Made by a program: the position numbers and the translations under genes. Positions 11,025-18,435 of a stretch of DNA of 64,000 bases are shown here, one piece after another (the stretch's first letter is position 1; the number at the start of each line of letters is the position of its first letter). The DNA lies in the NCBI RefSeq assembly GCF_024505085.1, contig NZ_JANIBC010000001.1:186001-250000 (forward strand), in the 5' to 3' direction. The notes under the pieces were generated by a model. That model searched no databases, was not told the DNA's origin, and saw only the letters and a program-made list of their open reading frames with translations. The DNA comes from Parvularcula maris (GTDB taxonomy: Bacteria > Pseudomonadota > Alphaproteobacteria > Caulobacterales > Parvularculaceae).

Positions 11025-11114
11025 TGCGCTGCGCCGTGGGAAACCGGTGGGGGAGGTGGTTCAGCACTCATAGCTGCCGCTAGGCAGTTGTTGCAAAGAA
11101 GCGGGGAGAAGTTC

Positions 11115-11193
11115 GTAGGGCGGACGCAGGTAGGCGGGCACCTTTCCCACGACCCAACCGTCGCAAGGTGGCCGCTGCTCGCGTCCACCCTAC
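11115..11193. repeat. Palindromic repeat family A, copy 2 (convergent junction)
   Basis: Opens with GTAGGGCGGACGC and closes with GCGTCCACCCTAC, one mismatch over 13 bp, the same outer stem as the copies at 792-869 and 40225-40293. It lies between the convergent MATE and edd genes, and may stop transcription from either side. Confidence 0.6.
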
Positions 11194-11330
11194 TACTGGC
11201 GGCCGGTCCCCCCGCCCTGATAGGAGGAGGGAGAAGGTAGAGAACAAACCTCTCTCGCCAAGAACGCGAGCGAAGCGCAGCGAAGTCGAGCCGGCGCTCA
11301 AGTAGCGAGCGCGAGCGAGCGGTAGCGCCA

Positions 11331-13112
11331 CTAAAACAAAGTACACGCCCCTTCATTGGCGGGGCTGACGGCCGCTCTTAGAGGGGCAAACATCTCGCGG
11401 CCTAGGCCGTCATGGCTGTTGACGCGGTGCTGGGCGGCTTCGCGGTTTTCGAGGTCGTCGGTTTCTACCGTCAGCGTACCGGCTTCGGCGTCCAAGGTCA
11501 CGATGTCCCCGTCGCGCACCTTGGCGATGGGGCCGCCGCGCAGGGCTTCGGGGGTGACGTGGATGGCGGCGGGGGTCTTGCCGCTGGCGCCCGACATGCG
11601 GCCATCGGTGACGAGGGCCACCTTGAAGCCCTTGTCTTGGAGGACCGCCATGGGGGGCGAGAGCTTGTGCAGCTCCGGCATGCCGTTGGCGGCAGGGCCT
11701 TGGAACCTCAGTACAGCGACGAAGTCGCGCTCGAGCTTGCCTGCCTTGAAGAGGTCGAGGAACTCCTCCTGCGTGTCGAAGACGATGGCTGGGGCCTTGA
11801 CGTGGCGGTGCTGGGGATCGACGGCGGAGGTCTTGATGACCGACTGGCCTAGGCTTCCTTCGAGAAGTTTGAGGCCCCCTTGCGCCGCGAAAGGGTTGCT
11901 CGCGGGGCGGAGGATGTCCTCGTTAAGGCTCTTCGTAGGGCCATCGCGCCAGACCACCTCGTCGCCCTTGAGGAAAGGCTCTTTGGTATAGTCCTCCATA
12001 CCGTGGCCCACGGCGGTGACGACATCCGTGGCCAGAAGACCCGCTTCGAGGAGCTCGCGGGTGACGAAGGCCATGCCGCCCGCCGCGTGGAAGTGGTTAA
12101 CGTCGGCCGAGCCGTTGGGGTAGACCCGCGCCAGAAGCGGCGTGATCTTGGAGAGATCGGCAAAATCTTCCCAGGTCACGATCACCCCTGCCGCTCGCGC
12201 CATGGCGACGATGTGCAGCGTGTGGTTGGTCGAGCCGCCGGTGGCGAGGAGCCCGACGATGGCGTTGACGATGCTTCCCGCGCTGACGATATCGGCAAGG
12301 CGGTGCTCGGTCCCCATCTCGAGGACGCGCCTCGTGGCCGCTTCGGTGAGAGCCTGGCGAAGCGGGGTGCCCGGATTGACGAAAGCGGCGCCGGGGATGT
12401 GAAGACCCATCATCTCCATCATCATCTGGTTGGAGTTGGCGGTGCCGTAGAAGGTACAGGTCCCCTGGCTGTGGTAGGAGGCCATCTCGCCTTCGAGGAG
12501 CTCCTCACGTCCGATCTTGCCCTGCGCGTAGAGGCCGCGGATGCGCGCCTTCTCCTTGTTGGGCAGGCCCGAGGTCATCGGCCCCGCCGGGATCATGAGG
12601 ATGGGCAGGTGGCCGAAGCTCAGTGCACCGATGAGGAGGCCGGGGATAATCTTGTCGCAGACGCCGAGGCACACGGCAGCGTCGAACATGTCGTGGGTCA
12701 GGGCGATGCCCGTGGCCATGGCGATGACGTCGCGGCTGAAGAGCGAGAGCTCCATGCCGTCCTGGCCTTGGGTGACGCCGTCGCACATGGCGGGGGTGCC
12801 GCCTGCGACCTGAGCCGTGCCGCCTGCCTTGCGCGCGGCCTCCTTGATCTGGTCGGGATAGTCCTTGAACGGCGCATGGGCCGAGAGCATGTCGTTATAG
12901 GCGGTGACGATGCCGATATTCTTGCCGCCCGTCCTGATGCGGAGCTTGTCGCCTGCTTCCGCGGCGGCGAAGCCGTGGGCGAGGTTGCCGCAGGAGAGGC
13001 CGTCGCGCCGTGGGCGCCCTGCCATGGCGTCGCACTTCTGGATATAGGCGGCGCGGGCCTCCCGGCTGCGCTCTTCGATGCGGCGGGTTATGTCCTGAAC
13101 GGTGTGGGTCAT
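11331..13112 (-). CDS. edd: Phosphogluconate dehydratase (Entner-Doudoroff)
   Basis: A 593-residue cytosolic iron-sulfur dehydratase that converts 6-phosphogluconate to 2-keto-3-deoxy-6-phosphogluconate. It belongs to the IlvD/Edd family: [41 protein letters not shown] (cluster Cys), CDKIIPG (second cluster Cys), and [20 protein letters not shown], with [23 protein letters not shown] near the C-terminus. The length is close to E. coli Edd (603). An AGGAGG ribosome site precedes the ATG. It is the last gene of zwf-pgl-edd, so the operon covers the whole oxidative branch into the pathway; the aldolase gene (eda) is not in the window. Confidence 0.96.
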   Translation of the reverse strand: MTHTVQDITRRIEERSREARAAYIQKCDAMAGRPRRDGLSCGNLAHGFAAAEAGDKLRIRTGGKNIGIVTAYNDMLSAHAPFKDYPDQIKEAARKAGGTAQVAGGTPAMCDGVTQGQDGMELSLFSRDVIAMATGIALTHDMFDAAVCLGVCDKIIPGLLIGALSFGHLPILMIPAGPMTSGLPNKEKARIRGLYAQGKIGREELLEGEMASYHSQGTCTFYGTANSNQMMMEMMGLHIPGAAFVNPGTPLRQALTEAATRRVLEMGTEHRLADIVSAGSIVNAIVGLLATGGSTNHTLHIVAMARAAGVIVTWEDFADLSKITPLLARVYPNGSADVNHFHAAGGMAFVTRELLEAGLLATDVVTAVGHGMEDYTKEPFLKGDEVVWRDGPTKSLNEDILRPASNPFAAQGGLKLLEGSLGQSVIKTSAVDPQHRHVKAPAIVFDTQEEFLDLFKAGKLERDFVAVLRFQGPAANGMPELHKLSPPMAVLQDKGFKVALVTDGRMSGASGKTPAAIHVTPEALRGGPIAKVRDGDIVTLDAEAGTLTVETDDLENREAAQHRVNSHDGLGREMFAPLRAAVSPANEGACTLF

Positions 13113-13123
13113 GGCGGGTCCTC

Positions 13124-13783
13124 CTATGGAGCCCAGTAGGTGACGAGCTGCGCCGGTTCGGCAGCCAGGAGCGCGCTGATCGGGTGCTCCCGCGGGGTGG
13201 AGCGCTTGGCCTCCTCGAAGACCTCGCGCTTGTCCTCCCCGGTGATGAGAAGAAGAATGCTGCGCCCACGGAGGATGGCCGGTAGCGACATGGTCAGGCG
13301 CTCATAGGGTGCATTGTCGGGTAAGGGGTCCGGGGCCACATGCATGACGTCGGGCGCGTCCCCCGACAGCACCTCCTCCAGGTTCGGAAGCTGCGGGAAG
13401 ATCGAGGCGAAGTGCCCGTCGCCGCCCATGCCGAGAAGGATGAGGTCCTGGATGGGCAGGTCCCGCCCCGCTTCCGGCGCCCTGAACCGTGCATGACGTC
13501 CCGCGTTCTGAAGGAGGGTGCTCTCCACGAGAGCCTGGTTGGAGTTCGTGCGGTCTTCCGAAGGGGTCAGACGCTCATCGGCGAGGGTGACGACGACCTT
13601 CTCCCAATCCACGCTCTCCTTCGTGGACAGAGCTTCGTAGACAGGACCGGGCGTGGAGCCGCCCGATAGCGCCATATGCGCCTCGCTACGCTCGACGATC
13701 GCTGCACGGAGGGTGGAGGCGATCAGCTCGCCAGCGGCGCGCTGCAGCGTCTTGCGGTCGTCGAAGGTTCGAAGCTCACTCAT
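13124..13783 (-). CDS. pgl: 6-phosphogluconolactonase
   Basis: A 219-residue cytosolic hydrolase that opens 6-phosphoglucono-lactone to 6-phosphogluconate. It has the DevB/Pgl pattern: [42 protein letters not shown], and [18 protein letters not shown]. The gene overlaps the 3' end of zwf by 8 nt and is followed 11 nt later by edd. The middle position in zwf-pgl-edd matches the reaction order. Confidence 0.95.
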   Translation of the reverse strand: MSELRTFDDRKTLQRAAGELIASTLRAAIVERSEAHMALSGGSTPGPVYEALSTKESVDWEKVVVTLADERLTPSEDRTNSNQALVESTLLQNAGRHARFRAPEAGRDLPIQDLILLGMGGDGHFASIFPQLPNLEEVLSGDAPDVMHVAPDPLPDNAPYERLTMSLPAILRGRSILLLITGEDKREVFEEAKRSTPREHPISALLAAEPAQLVTYWAP

Positions 13784-15224
13784 ACCAGCTATCCCCGTTA
13801 CGTTCGGTCAGGACGTGCTTGGCTGACGGACCGGCGCTTCCGGCGCGGTAGCCCTTCGGCTCCATGCCGCGCTCTCGCCAGGCATCGGCGATGCTGTCGA
13901 TCCAGCGCCAAGCGGCCTCCTGCTCATCCCTCTGCACAAAGAGGGAGGGGTTGTCGAGAAGCGCGTCGAGGATGAGCTGCTCATAGGCGATGCGCCGCCT
14001 CGCGCCGTTGTTGCGCTCCACCAGGGATAGGTTGAGGGGCAGCTCCTCCAGCGGCATGCCCTCGGCGGAGAGGCCGGGCTGCTTGTTCATGATCTGCAGG
14101 GTGATGCGTTCCTCAGGCTGCAGAACGATGTGAAGCTCGTTCTCGCTGACGCCCTGGCCGAAGATGGAGTGGGGCAGGGGGCGGAAGGCGATGACAACTT
14201 GCGTCTTGCGCTCCGCCATGCGCTTGCCCGTCTCGAGATAGAAGGGAACGCCGGCCCAGCGCCAGTTCTGGATCTCGGCGGCGACGGCGACATAGGTCTC
14301 CGTGCCGCTATCAGGGTTCTCGACGTCGTGGCGGTAGCTCGGCGCCTGACCGCCATTGGGGCAGAAGCCCTCACTATACTGTCCGCGTACGGTCTTCGAC
14401 TCGACATTGTCCTTGGTGATCGGTGCCAGCGACTTGAGCACCTTCACCTTCTCGTTGCGGATCGCCTCGGCGGAGAGGCTGGAGGGGGGCTCCATGGCGA
14501 CGAGGCAGAGGAGCTGCAGAAGATGGTTCTGCATCATGTCGCGCATCGCGCCGTACTCGTCATAGTAGCCGCCGCGGCCCTCGGCGCCGACCGTCTCGGA
14601 GATCGAGATCTGCACGCTCTTGATGGTCTCGGAGTTCCAAAGCGGCTCGAAGATGCGGTTGGCGAAGCGCAGGGCGACGAGGTTCTGCACCGTCTCTTTG
14701 CCCAAGTAGTGGTCGATACGGAAGGTCCGCTCCTCCGAGAACGCCTTCGCTACCGTGTCGTTGATCTCGATGTTTGATTCGAGGTCGTAGCCGATGGGCT
14801 TCTCCACCACGCAGCGGTTCGGCGCGTCGGCGAGGCCGTGGCTCTTGAGCCCGCGGCACACCTCACCGAAGATCGAGGGAGAGGTGGAGAGGTAGTAGAC
14901 GACCTCCTTCCCGCAGCCGCCCTCGTGGATGATGCGGGAGAGCTCGTCATACCCCTCCGGTGTCGTGACATCGAGGCTGAGATAGAAGACCCGCTCCAGG
15001 AACGGCGTGAGATCGTGGTCGATCTCCTTGCCGCCGCGCTCCCTCACCGAGGCCTCGACATCGGCGCGGAACTCCTCGTGGCTACGCGGCGAGCGGGCGC
15101 AGGCGATGATGCGCAGGTGATCGGGCAGGAACCCTTCCTGGTGCAAGTGGTAGAGCGAGGGGAACAGCATGCGCTTGGCAAGGTCCCCGGTGGCACCGAA
15201 GAGGACGAAAGTGTCGGCCGTCAT
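13776..15224 (-). CDS. zwf: Glucose-6-phosphate 1-dehydrogenase
   Basis: A 482-residue cytosolic NAD(P)-dependent dehydrogenase, the entry step to the Entner-Doudoroff route. Visible motifs: N-terminal nucleotide-binding FGATGDLAKRML, EKPIGYD, and the substrate-binding RIDHYLGKE with the catalytic His in the family motif. The true start is the ATG at 15224, behind GGGAGAAAGG; the same frame runs open further upstream through the antisense of the lipoprotein gene but that extension is not coding. First gene of zwf-pgl-edd. Confidence 0.96.
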   Translation of the reverse strand: MTADTFVLFGATGDLAKRMLFPSLYHLHQEGFLPDHLRIIACARSPRSHEEFRADVEASVRERGGKEIDHDLTPFLERVFYLSLDVTTPEGYDELSRIIHEGGCGKEVVYYLSTSPSIFGEVCRGLKSHGLADAPNRCVVEKPIGYDLESNIEINDTVAKAFSEERTFRIDHYLGKETVQNLVALRFANRIFEPLWNSETIKSVQISISETVGAEGRGGYYDEYGAMRDMMQNHLLQLLCLVAMEPPSSLSAEAIRNEKVKVLKSLAPITKDNVESKTVRGQYSEGFCPNGGQAPSYRHDVENPDSGTETYVAVAAEIQNWRWAGVPFYLETGKRMAERKTQVVIAFRPLPHSIFGQGVSENELHIVLQPEERITLQIMNKQPGLSAEGMPLEELPLNLSLVERNNGARRRIAYEQLILDALLDNPSLFVQRDEQEAAWRWIDSIADAWRERGMEPKGYRAGSAGPSAKHVLTERNGDSWYE

Positions 15225-15235
15225 CGCCTTTCTCC

Positions 15236-15703
15236 CTAGCTGCCGAGGTTGGACAGAACGGCGGCGGCGTCGTAGCTGCGCGGATCGTCGGGCTTGGCGC
15301 CGTTGCCCATGACGATCTCGAGCCTCGCCGTCGCGCTCTCGCTGCCGCTCCCGCCCAAGGGGACGCTGACCCCGAGCCCTACGCCCGAGCGCCTGCCCCC
15401 GGTGCTGCCGCCGATCCCGACAGAGGAGCGCGGCGAGGCGCTGCGCTCCCGGTCGACATTGCGGGCGGTCACGGTGAAGTGGTCGAAGCCCTTCTGCCGG
15501 GTCAGCTCGGCGGCGCGGCGCAGGGCGCCGTCCTCGGCCTCGATGGGGCTCTTGGCCTTGTAGCTGACGCGGTAGCGCGTGGTCTCGATGGCCTGCTCGC
15601 GATAGCCGAAGCCCGACCCTTCGGCAGGGCCGTAGGCAGGGGTTCCGGCGCATCCGGCGGCGAGAAAGACAAGGGCGGCGGCGGCCATCTGATGGTGCTT
15701 CAT
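15236..15703 (-). CDS. Lipoprotein of the CC0125/CC1285 type
   Basis: A 155-residue protein with a lipoprotein signal: MKHHQMAAAALVFLAAGCAG, with the lipobox LAAGC placing the lipidated Cys at about residue 19. The mature part is YRVSYKAKS...DGALRRAAELTRQKGFDHFTVTARNVDRE, typical of the small alphaproteobacterial lipoproteins named after Caulobacter CC0125/CC1285, followed by a Gly/Ser-rich stretch ending in a beta-strand pattern. I start at the ATG at 15703 because the upstream codons are Cys/Arg-rich and not signal-like. Only 11 nt separate it from zwf, so they may share a transcript. Function unknown; cell-envelope location is expected. Confidence 0.75.
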   Translation of the reverse strand: MKHHQMAAAALVFLAAGCAGTPAYGPAEGSGFGYREQAIETTRYRVSYKAKSPIEAEDGALRRAAELTRQKGFDHFTVTARNVDRERSASPRSSVGIGGSTGGRRSGVGLGVSVPLGGSGSESATARLEIVMGNGAKPDDPRSYDAAAVLSNLGS

Positions 15704-15909
15704 AGCTCTTGTGTTAAGGCGAGACGGGCGGGCCGCCAAGCAGCACCTGCAACAAGGCCGCGCGAGCGGTTTTCCCCTTGCCAAGCCCCGCCCCCCTGGT
15801 CTATTCGCCCGCCCCTACGCAAGAGGCGCCGACGTGGTCGCCCCCCGCGCCCCGGCGCGGCCAGCTCTCGACCGAAGAGCGAGACCACGCCCCCCGCGCC
15901 GCTCGCGAT

Positions 15910-15999
15910 GGAGAGGTGCCGGAGTGGTCGAACGGGGCGGTCTCGAAAACCGTTGAGCGTGCAAGCGTTCCGAGGGTTCGAATCCCTCTCTCTCCGCCA
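15910..15999 (+). tRNA. tRNA-Ser (anticodon CGA)
   Basis: A 90-nt class II tRNA. The acceptor stem GGAGAGG pairs with TCTCTCC, with discriminator G and an encoded CCA at the 3' end. The anticodon stem CGGT/ACCG holds the loop CTCGAAA, giving anticodon CGA, which reads UCG. A long variable arm (TTGAGCGTGCAAGCGTTCC region) and the T arm GAGGG/CCCTC with loop TTCGAAT confirm serine identity. The accessory stretch 16.0-20.0 kb begins right at its 3' end, a common integration site. No second copy of the tRNA 3' end was found downstream. Confidence 0.95.
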
Positions 16000-16135
16000 T
16001 TTTGGCTCGATAAACGCCTGGATTTACTTCGAAAATCGCCTGCTAGTATCCATCTCTATCAGCCCAATCCCCCACACAACCCCCCAGGACGTTACGGTAG
16101 GCTTTGGGGTCAGATGTTGTCTTATGACCGCGTGT

Positions 16136-16168
16136 GACCCCCGGCAGCGTGCTGCCAGGGGTCTTTTT
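16136..16168 (+). terminator. Strong intrinsic terminator between tRNA-Ser and the AlpA-like operon
   Basis: A GC-rich stem (GACCCC-C-GGCAGC paired with GCTGCC-A-GGGGTC, one C/A mismatch) is followed by TTTTT at 16164-16168. The T-run orients it to the + strand, where the only gene upstream is the tRNA 137 nt away. Its base lies 6 nt beyond the stop of the minus-strand operon, so the stem may also help end that transcript. Confidence 0.75.
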
Positions 16169-16173
16169 GGTGG

Positions 16174-16380
16174 TCAGGAGCGTTGGCTCTCCACCCAGGT
16201 TTCGAGGTCGCGCCGCCACCACATCAGGCGGCGGCATCCTGGCACCTGTGCCCTGTCCGGGAAGGCTTCCTTCCGCATCCATCGGTAGACGGTTGGTTTC
16301 GAGGGCCTGAAGCCCAAGAAGCCTTCCAGCTCTTCGTACGTGACGAACGCAGGTCGAGGTTTGAACGTCGGCATCGTCAT
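16174..16380 (-). CDS. AlpA/excisionase-like winged-helix protein (third gene of trio)
   Basis: A 68-residue protein with the clearest AlpA/MerR-like pattern of the three: FVTYEELEGFLGFRPSKPTVYRWM gives the helix-turn-helix, KEAFPDRAQVPGCRRLMWWRRDLETWVESQ the wing and final helix. Start at the ATG 16380 (a second ATG is two codons on); the ATG overlaps the stop of the preceding gene by 4 nt. AlpA-like proteins act as excisionases or activators of integrase genes in prophages and islands. No integrase is present in this window, so an excisionase role is inference only. Confidence 0.75.
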   Translation of the reverse strand: MTMPTFKPRPAFVTYEELEGFLGFRPSKPTVYRWMRKEAFPDRAQVPGCRRLMWWRRDLETWVESQRS

Positions 16381-16706
16381 TCCGCGTCCTCCGTCACGAA
16401 GGGGATCGTGCGCCCGCTTTTCTCTTGGTGCTCGAGGACCCTCGCTATCCAATCCGTGAAGCTCGCATCTGTCCATAGCATGGGGCTCATGGAGACGGGT
16501 GCCGGGAAGTTGTTTGTCTCGATGAGAAACAAAAGCACTTCTTTTGGGCACCTCAGACCCCTGTTCACCATGTCGGCGTAGGACACATGCCCTTCAGGCT
16601 TCGACCCCAGGTCCGGATGATGGCTGGACAGGAGAGGCAGCATGCTCTCGTAGCGGAAGTCCGTGCCGTCGTGGTGAGAGCGGTCTACCAAACTCAGCCT
16701 CCTCAT
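16377..16706 (-). CDS. Probable AlpA-like winged-helix protein (second gene of trio)
   Basis: A 109-residue protein from the ATG at 16706, which overlaps the preceding stop by 4 nt. The N-terminal 45 residues are unrecognised. From about residue 46 the pattern YADMVNRGLRCPKEVLLFLIETNNFPAPVSM...WTDASFTDWIARVLEHQ resembles the AlpA layout: a helix-turn-helix, an FPxPxxx turn, then a Trp-anchored final helix with WI. The match is weaker than for the third gene. It is tightly coupled on both sides, by 4-nt overlaps. Function unknown; DNA binding is likely. Confidence 0.6.
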   Translation of the reverse strand: MRRLSLVDRSHHDGTDFRYESMLPLLSSHHPDLGSKPEGHVSYADMVNRGLRCPKEVLLFLIETNNFPAPVSMSPMLWTDASFTDWIARVLEHQEKSGRTIPFVTEDAE

Positions 16707-16930
16707 GCCTCGCCCGCCCCGTGAGCACGACCCGCAATACCGTCCGGCGGGGCGAGGGTTAGCCTTCGCCATGCTGAGAGACGGGCTTGCGTCCATCCTG
16801 CTGGGTCGAGCTGCTCAGGCAGGGGGAAGAGCCCCATTCTGACCAGCGCGGTGACCTCGCTCGCGGTGAGCGGCAGGCCGATACTCTTCTCCAGATCGGC
16901 GATACCGACCATCTTCACTTCTTCTGACAT
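16703..16930 (-). CDS. Probable AlpA-like winged-helix protein (first gene of trio)
   Basis: A 75-residue protein from the ATG at 16930. It shows IADLEKSIGLPLTASEVTALVRMGLFPLPEQLDPAGWTQARLSAWRRL, which fits the AlpA layout: helix-turn-helix, GLFPLPEQL turn, then GW...LSAWRR. The remaining C-terminal residues are Gly/Ala/Pro-rich and probably disordered. A purine-rich AAGGAGAC site lies upstream. The stop overlaps the next start as ATGA. Being first, its promoter should lie in 16931-17100. Confidence 0.65.
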   Translation of the reverse strand: MSEEVKMVGIADLEKSIGLPLTASEVTALVRMGLFPLPEQLDPAGWTQARLSAWRRLTLAPPDGIAGRAHGAGEA

Positions 16931-18435
16931 GGATGCATGTCTCCTTAGGTTTTGGATCGGCACGCAGAGGAGCGGGCTTGCGCGCATGGGCAGGCGGGAA
17001 AACGTGTGTGAAGAGGACGCCTCGGCCCGAGCGCATGGGTAGATCCGCGCGCTATGAAGGGACCGCCGGTGCTCGGCATCTGGTGTAGAAGAAGGCGTTC
17101 GCGGAAAAACGCAGCCTAGTAAGCGCACGGATAAACCCCGCACGTCTCTCCAAGCAGGTCCTTCAGGAACTGCGTGTATTTGGCCTGCCGCTACCTTTCG
17201 GCTGCGGCACCAAAGAGGCGTACTCGTCCATGCTGCTGCGCATTGCGAACGCAGCGGCACGAAGAGTGCCGGTAGTCGTCTGCCCGAGTCTGTGCCCGAG
17301 CTTGTTATGCCGGACCTTTTTGGCAGCCGTCTGAGGCAGCCTCATGCCCGTATGCCCCACTCACCGGAGGGGCGCAGTCGAAATGATCGAAGGCCTGGTG
17401 GCCCGGTTACCGGGACAAGAACGCGCCCGTCCGAACGATTGTAACCTTTTTGCACCCACCCTGCCGTCGGCAGAGCTTACGTGTACAAAACCGAATACCG
17501 GACGCAGCCGAATGGACACCGAGCGTCTTGCGACCCTTCTCGGTCAGGTGCCTCATCGCCAGCTGCCGCAGCAACCAACTACCAAGACTGCCGCAGCGGC
17601 CCTGGATGGAGAAAGACTGCGCCAGAACCTTTTGGGACGTCAAACCGAAAATGCGCCTTCCGGATCACATCGTGTCGAGCTGTGTCAGTTGCTCTTCCTA
17701 AGGAAGATTGGGCCATGAAAAGGCTTAGAACGCGGCGACAACGCCGCCGCACCGGTACTGGCCCAACCTCGCGAGGCACGCGCGGCCCTCTTCCAACTTC
17801 AAAAGGGAAAGGCGAAAGGAAAGGGATGAAGAGGAAAGGCCCTTATCTAGAAAAGGGGAAAGGGCACGCACGAGGGCGCGACCCGGTTCAGGAGCCCATC
17901 AGCGAGATGGTACAGAAGACCCGCTATCGTCCGTTCGCTGAAGCAGCTTCGACAACCCTTGTCACTGAAGCAAACCCTGCCAGACGGTTCGGTTGCGACA
18001 GCTGCATCGCTCCGATGCCCTTTCGCGCGCACGCGCCGCTTCTTTCTGCCCCTGGGGCAGCCCTTTCGGGATTGGCCTCTTGCCGTTCCAACCCTTAACT
18101 TGCCCTTCGGCCTTTCGGGGCAGGCCGATAGATCAGCTAGAGGCCGCAGATTGGGCGCTACAACGGTATGTTCGCAACCGTCTGGATTAGAGAGCAGCGA
18201 CACTCATCCGAAACATGATGGCGAGCCGGAAATGACCCCCGGGCTGTTCCTCATTCCGATTGAGTCAGCGTTTGCGTTGCCGAAGATATATCCCAACGCA
18301 AACGCTGATTTGGAGATCGAAGTGACTACTTGTCAGGCTGCCCCGCTTGAGAGGGACAATATCTCGAAAGCGCTAGCCAAGTCCCACTCTCCGCACTTGG
18401 GTTGTCGTTGTGTGTGACTATGTCACGAAATATCC
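16931..18435. other. Gene-poor stretch of atypical composition between the AlpA-like trio and IS1182-type element
   Basis: About 1.5 kb in which I recognise no gene. Open frames exist on both strands (for example minus 17847-18203, plus 17344-17718 and 17959-18417), but they overlap each other, lack convincing ribosome sites and give no recognisable motifs. By eye the GC content is lower than in the flanking chromosome. It includes a purine-rich tract around 17800-17870 (repeated GGAAAGG units), GC hairpins near 18040-18125 and a perfect hairpin at 18265-18308. The stretch may hold small RNAs, a decayed element or novel small genes. Confidence 0.4.
18265..18308. repeat. Perfect 15-bp inverted repeat with 14-nt loop
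   Basis: TCAGCGTTTGCGTTG (18265-18279) is exactly mirrored by CAACGCAAACGCTGA (18294-18308) around the loop CCGAAGATATATCC. No T-run follows on either strand, so it is not a classic terminator. It lies 128 bp before the left end of the IS. It could be a recombination or replication site, an operator or an RNA stem. Confidence 0.8.

Noticed and set aside
16174-16930. Longer versions of the three AlpA-like genes using upstream starts
   Set aside because: The frames are open further upstream, but those extensions overlap the neighbouring genes heavily, and the ATGA overlaps and ribosome sites favour the short starts.
18265-18308. Integron attC site
   Set aside because: The stem is long and symmetric, but its outer ends lack the R'/R'' core (RYYYAAC ... 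GTTRRRY), and no integron integrase or cassette is nearby.
16931-18435. Several 65-150 codon open frames on both strands
   Set aside because: They overlap on opposite strands, lack ribosome sites and recognisable motifs, and have Arg/Pro/Ser-rich compositions typical of non-coding frames.
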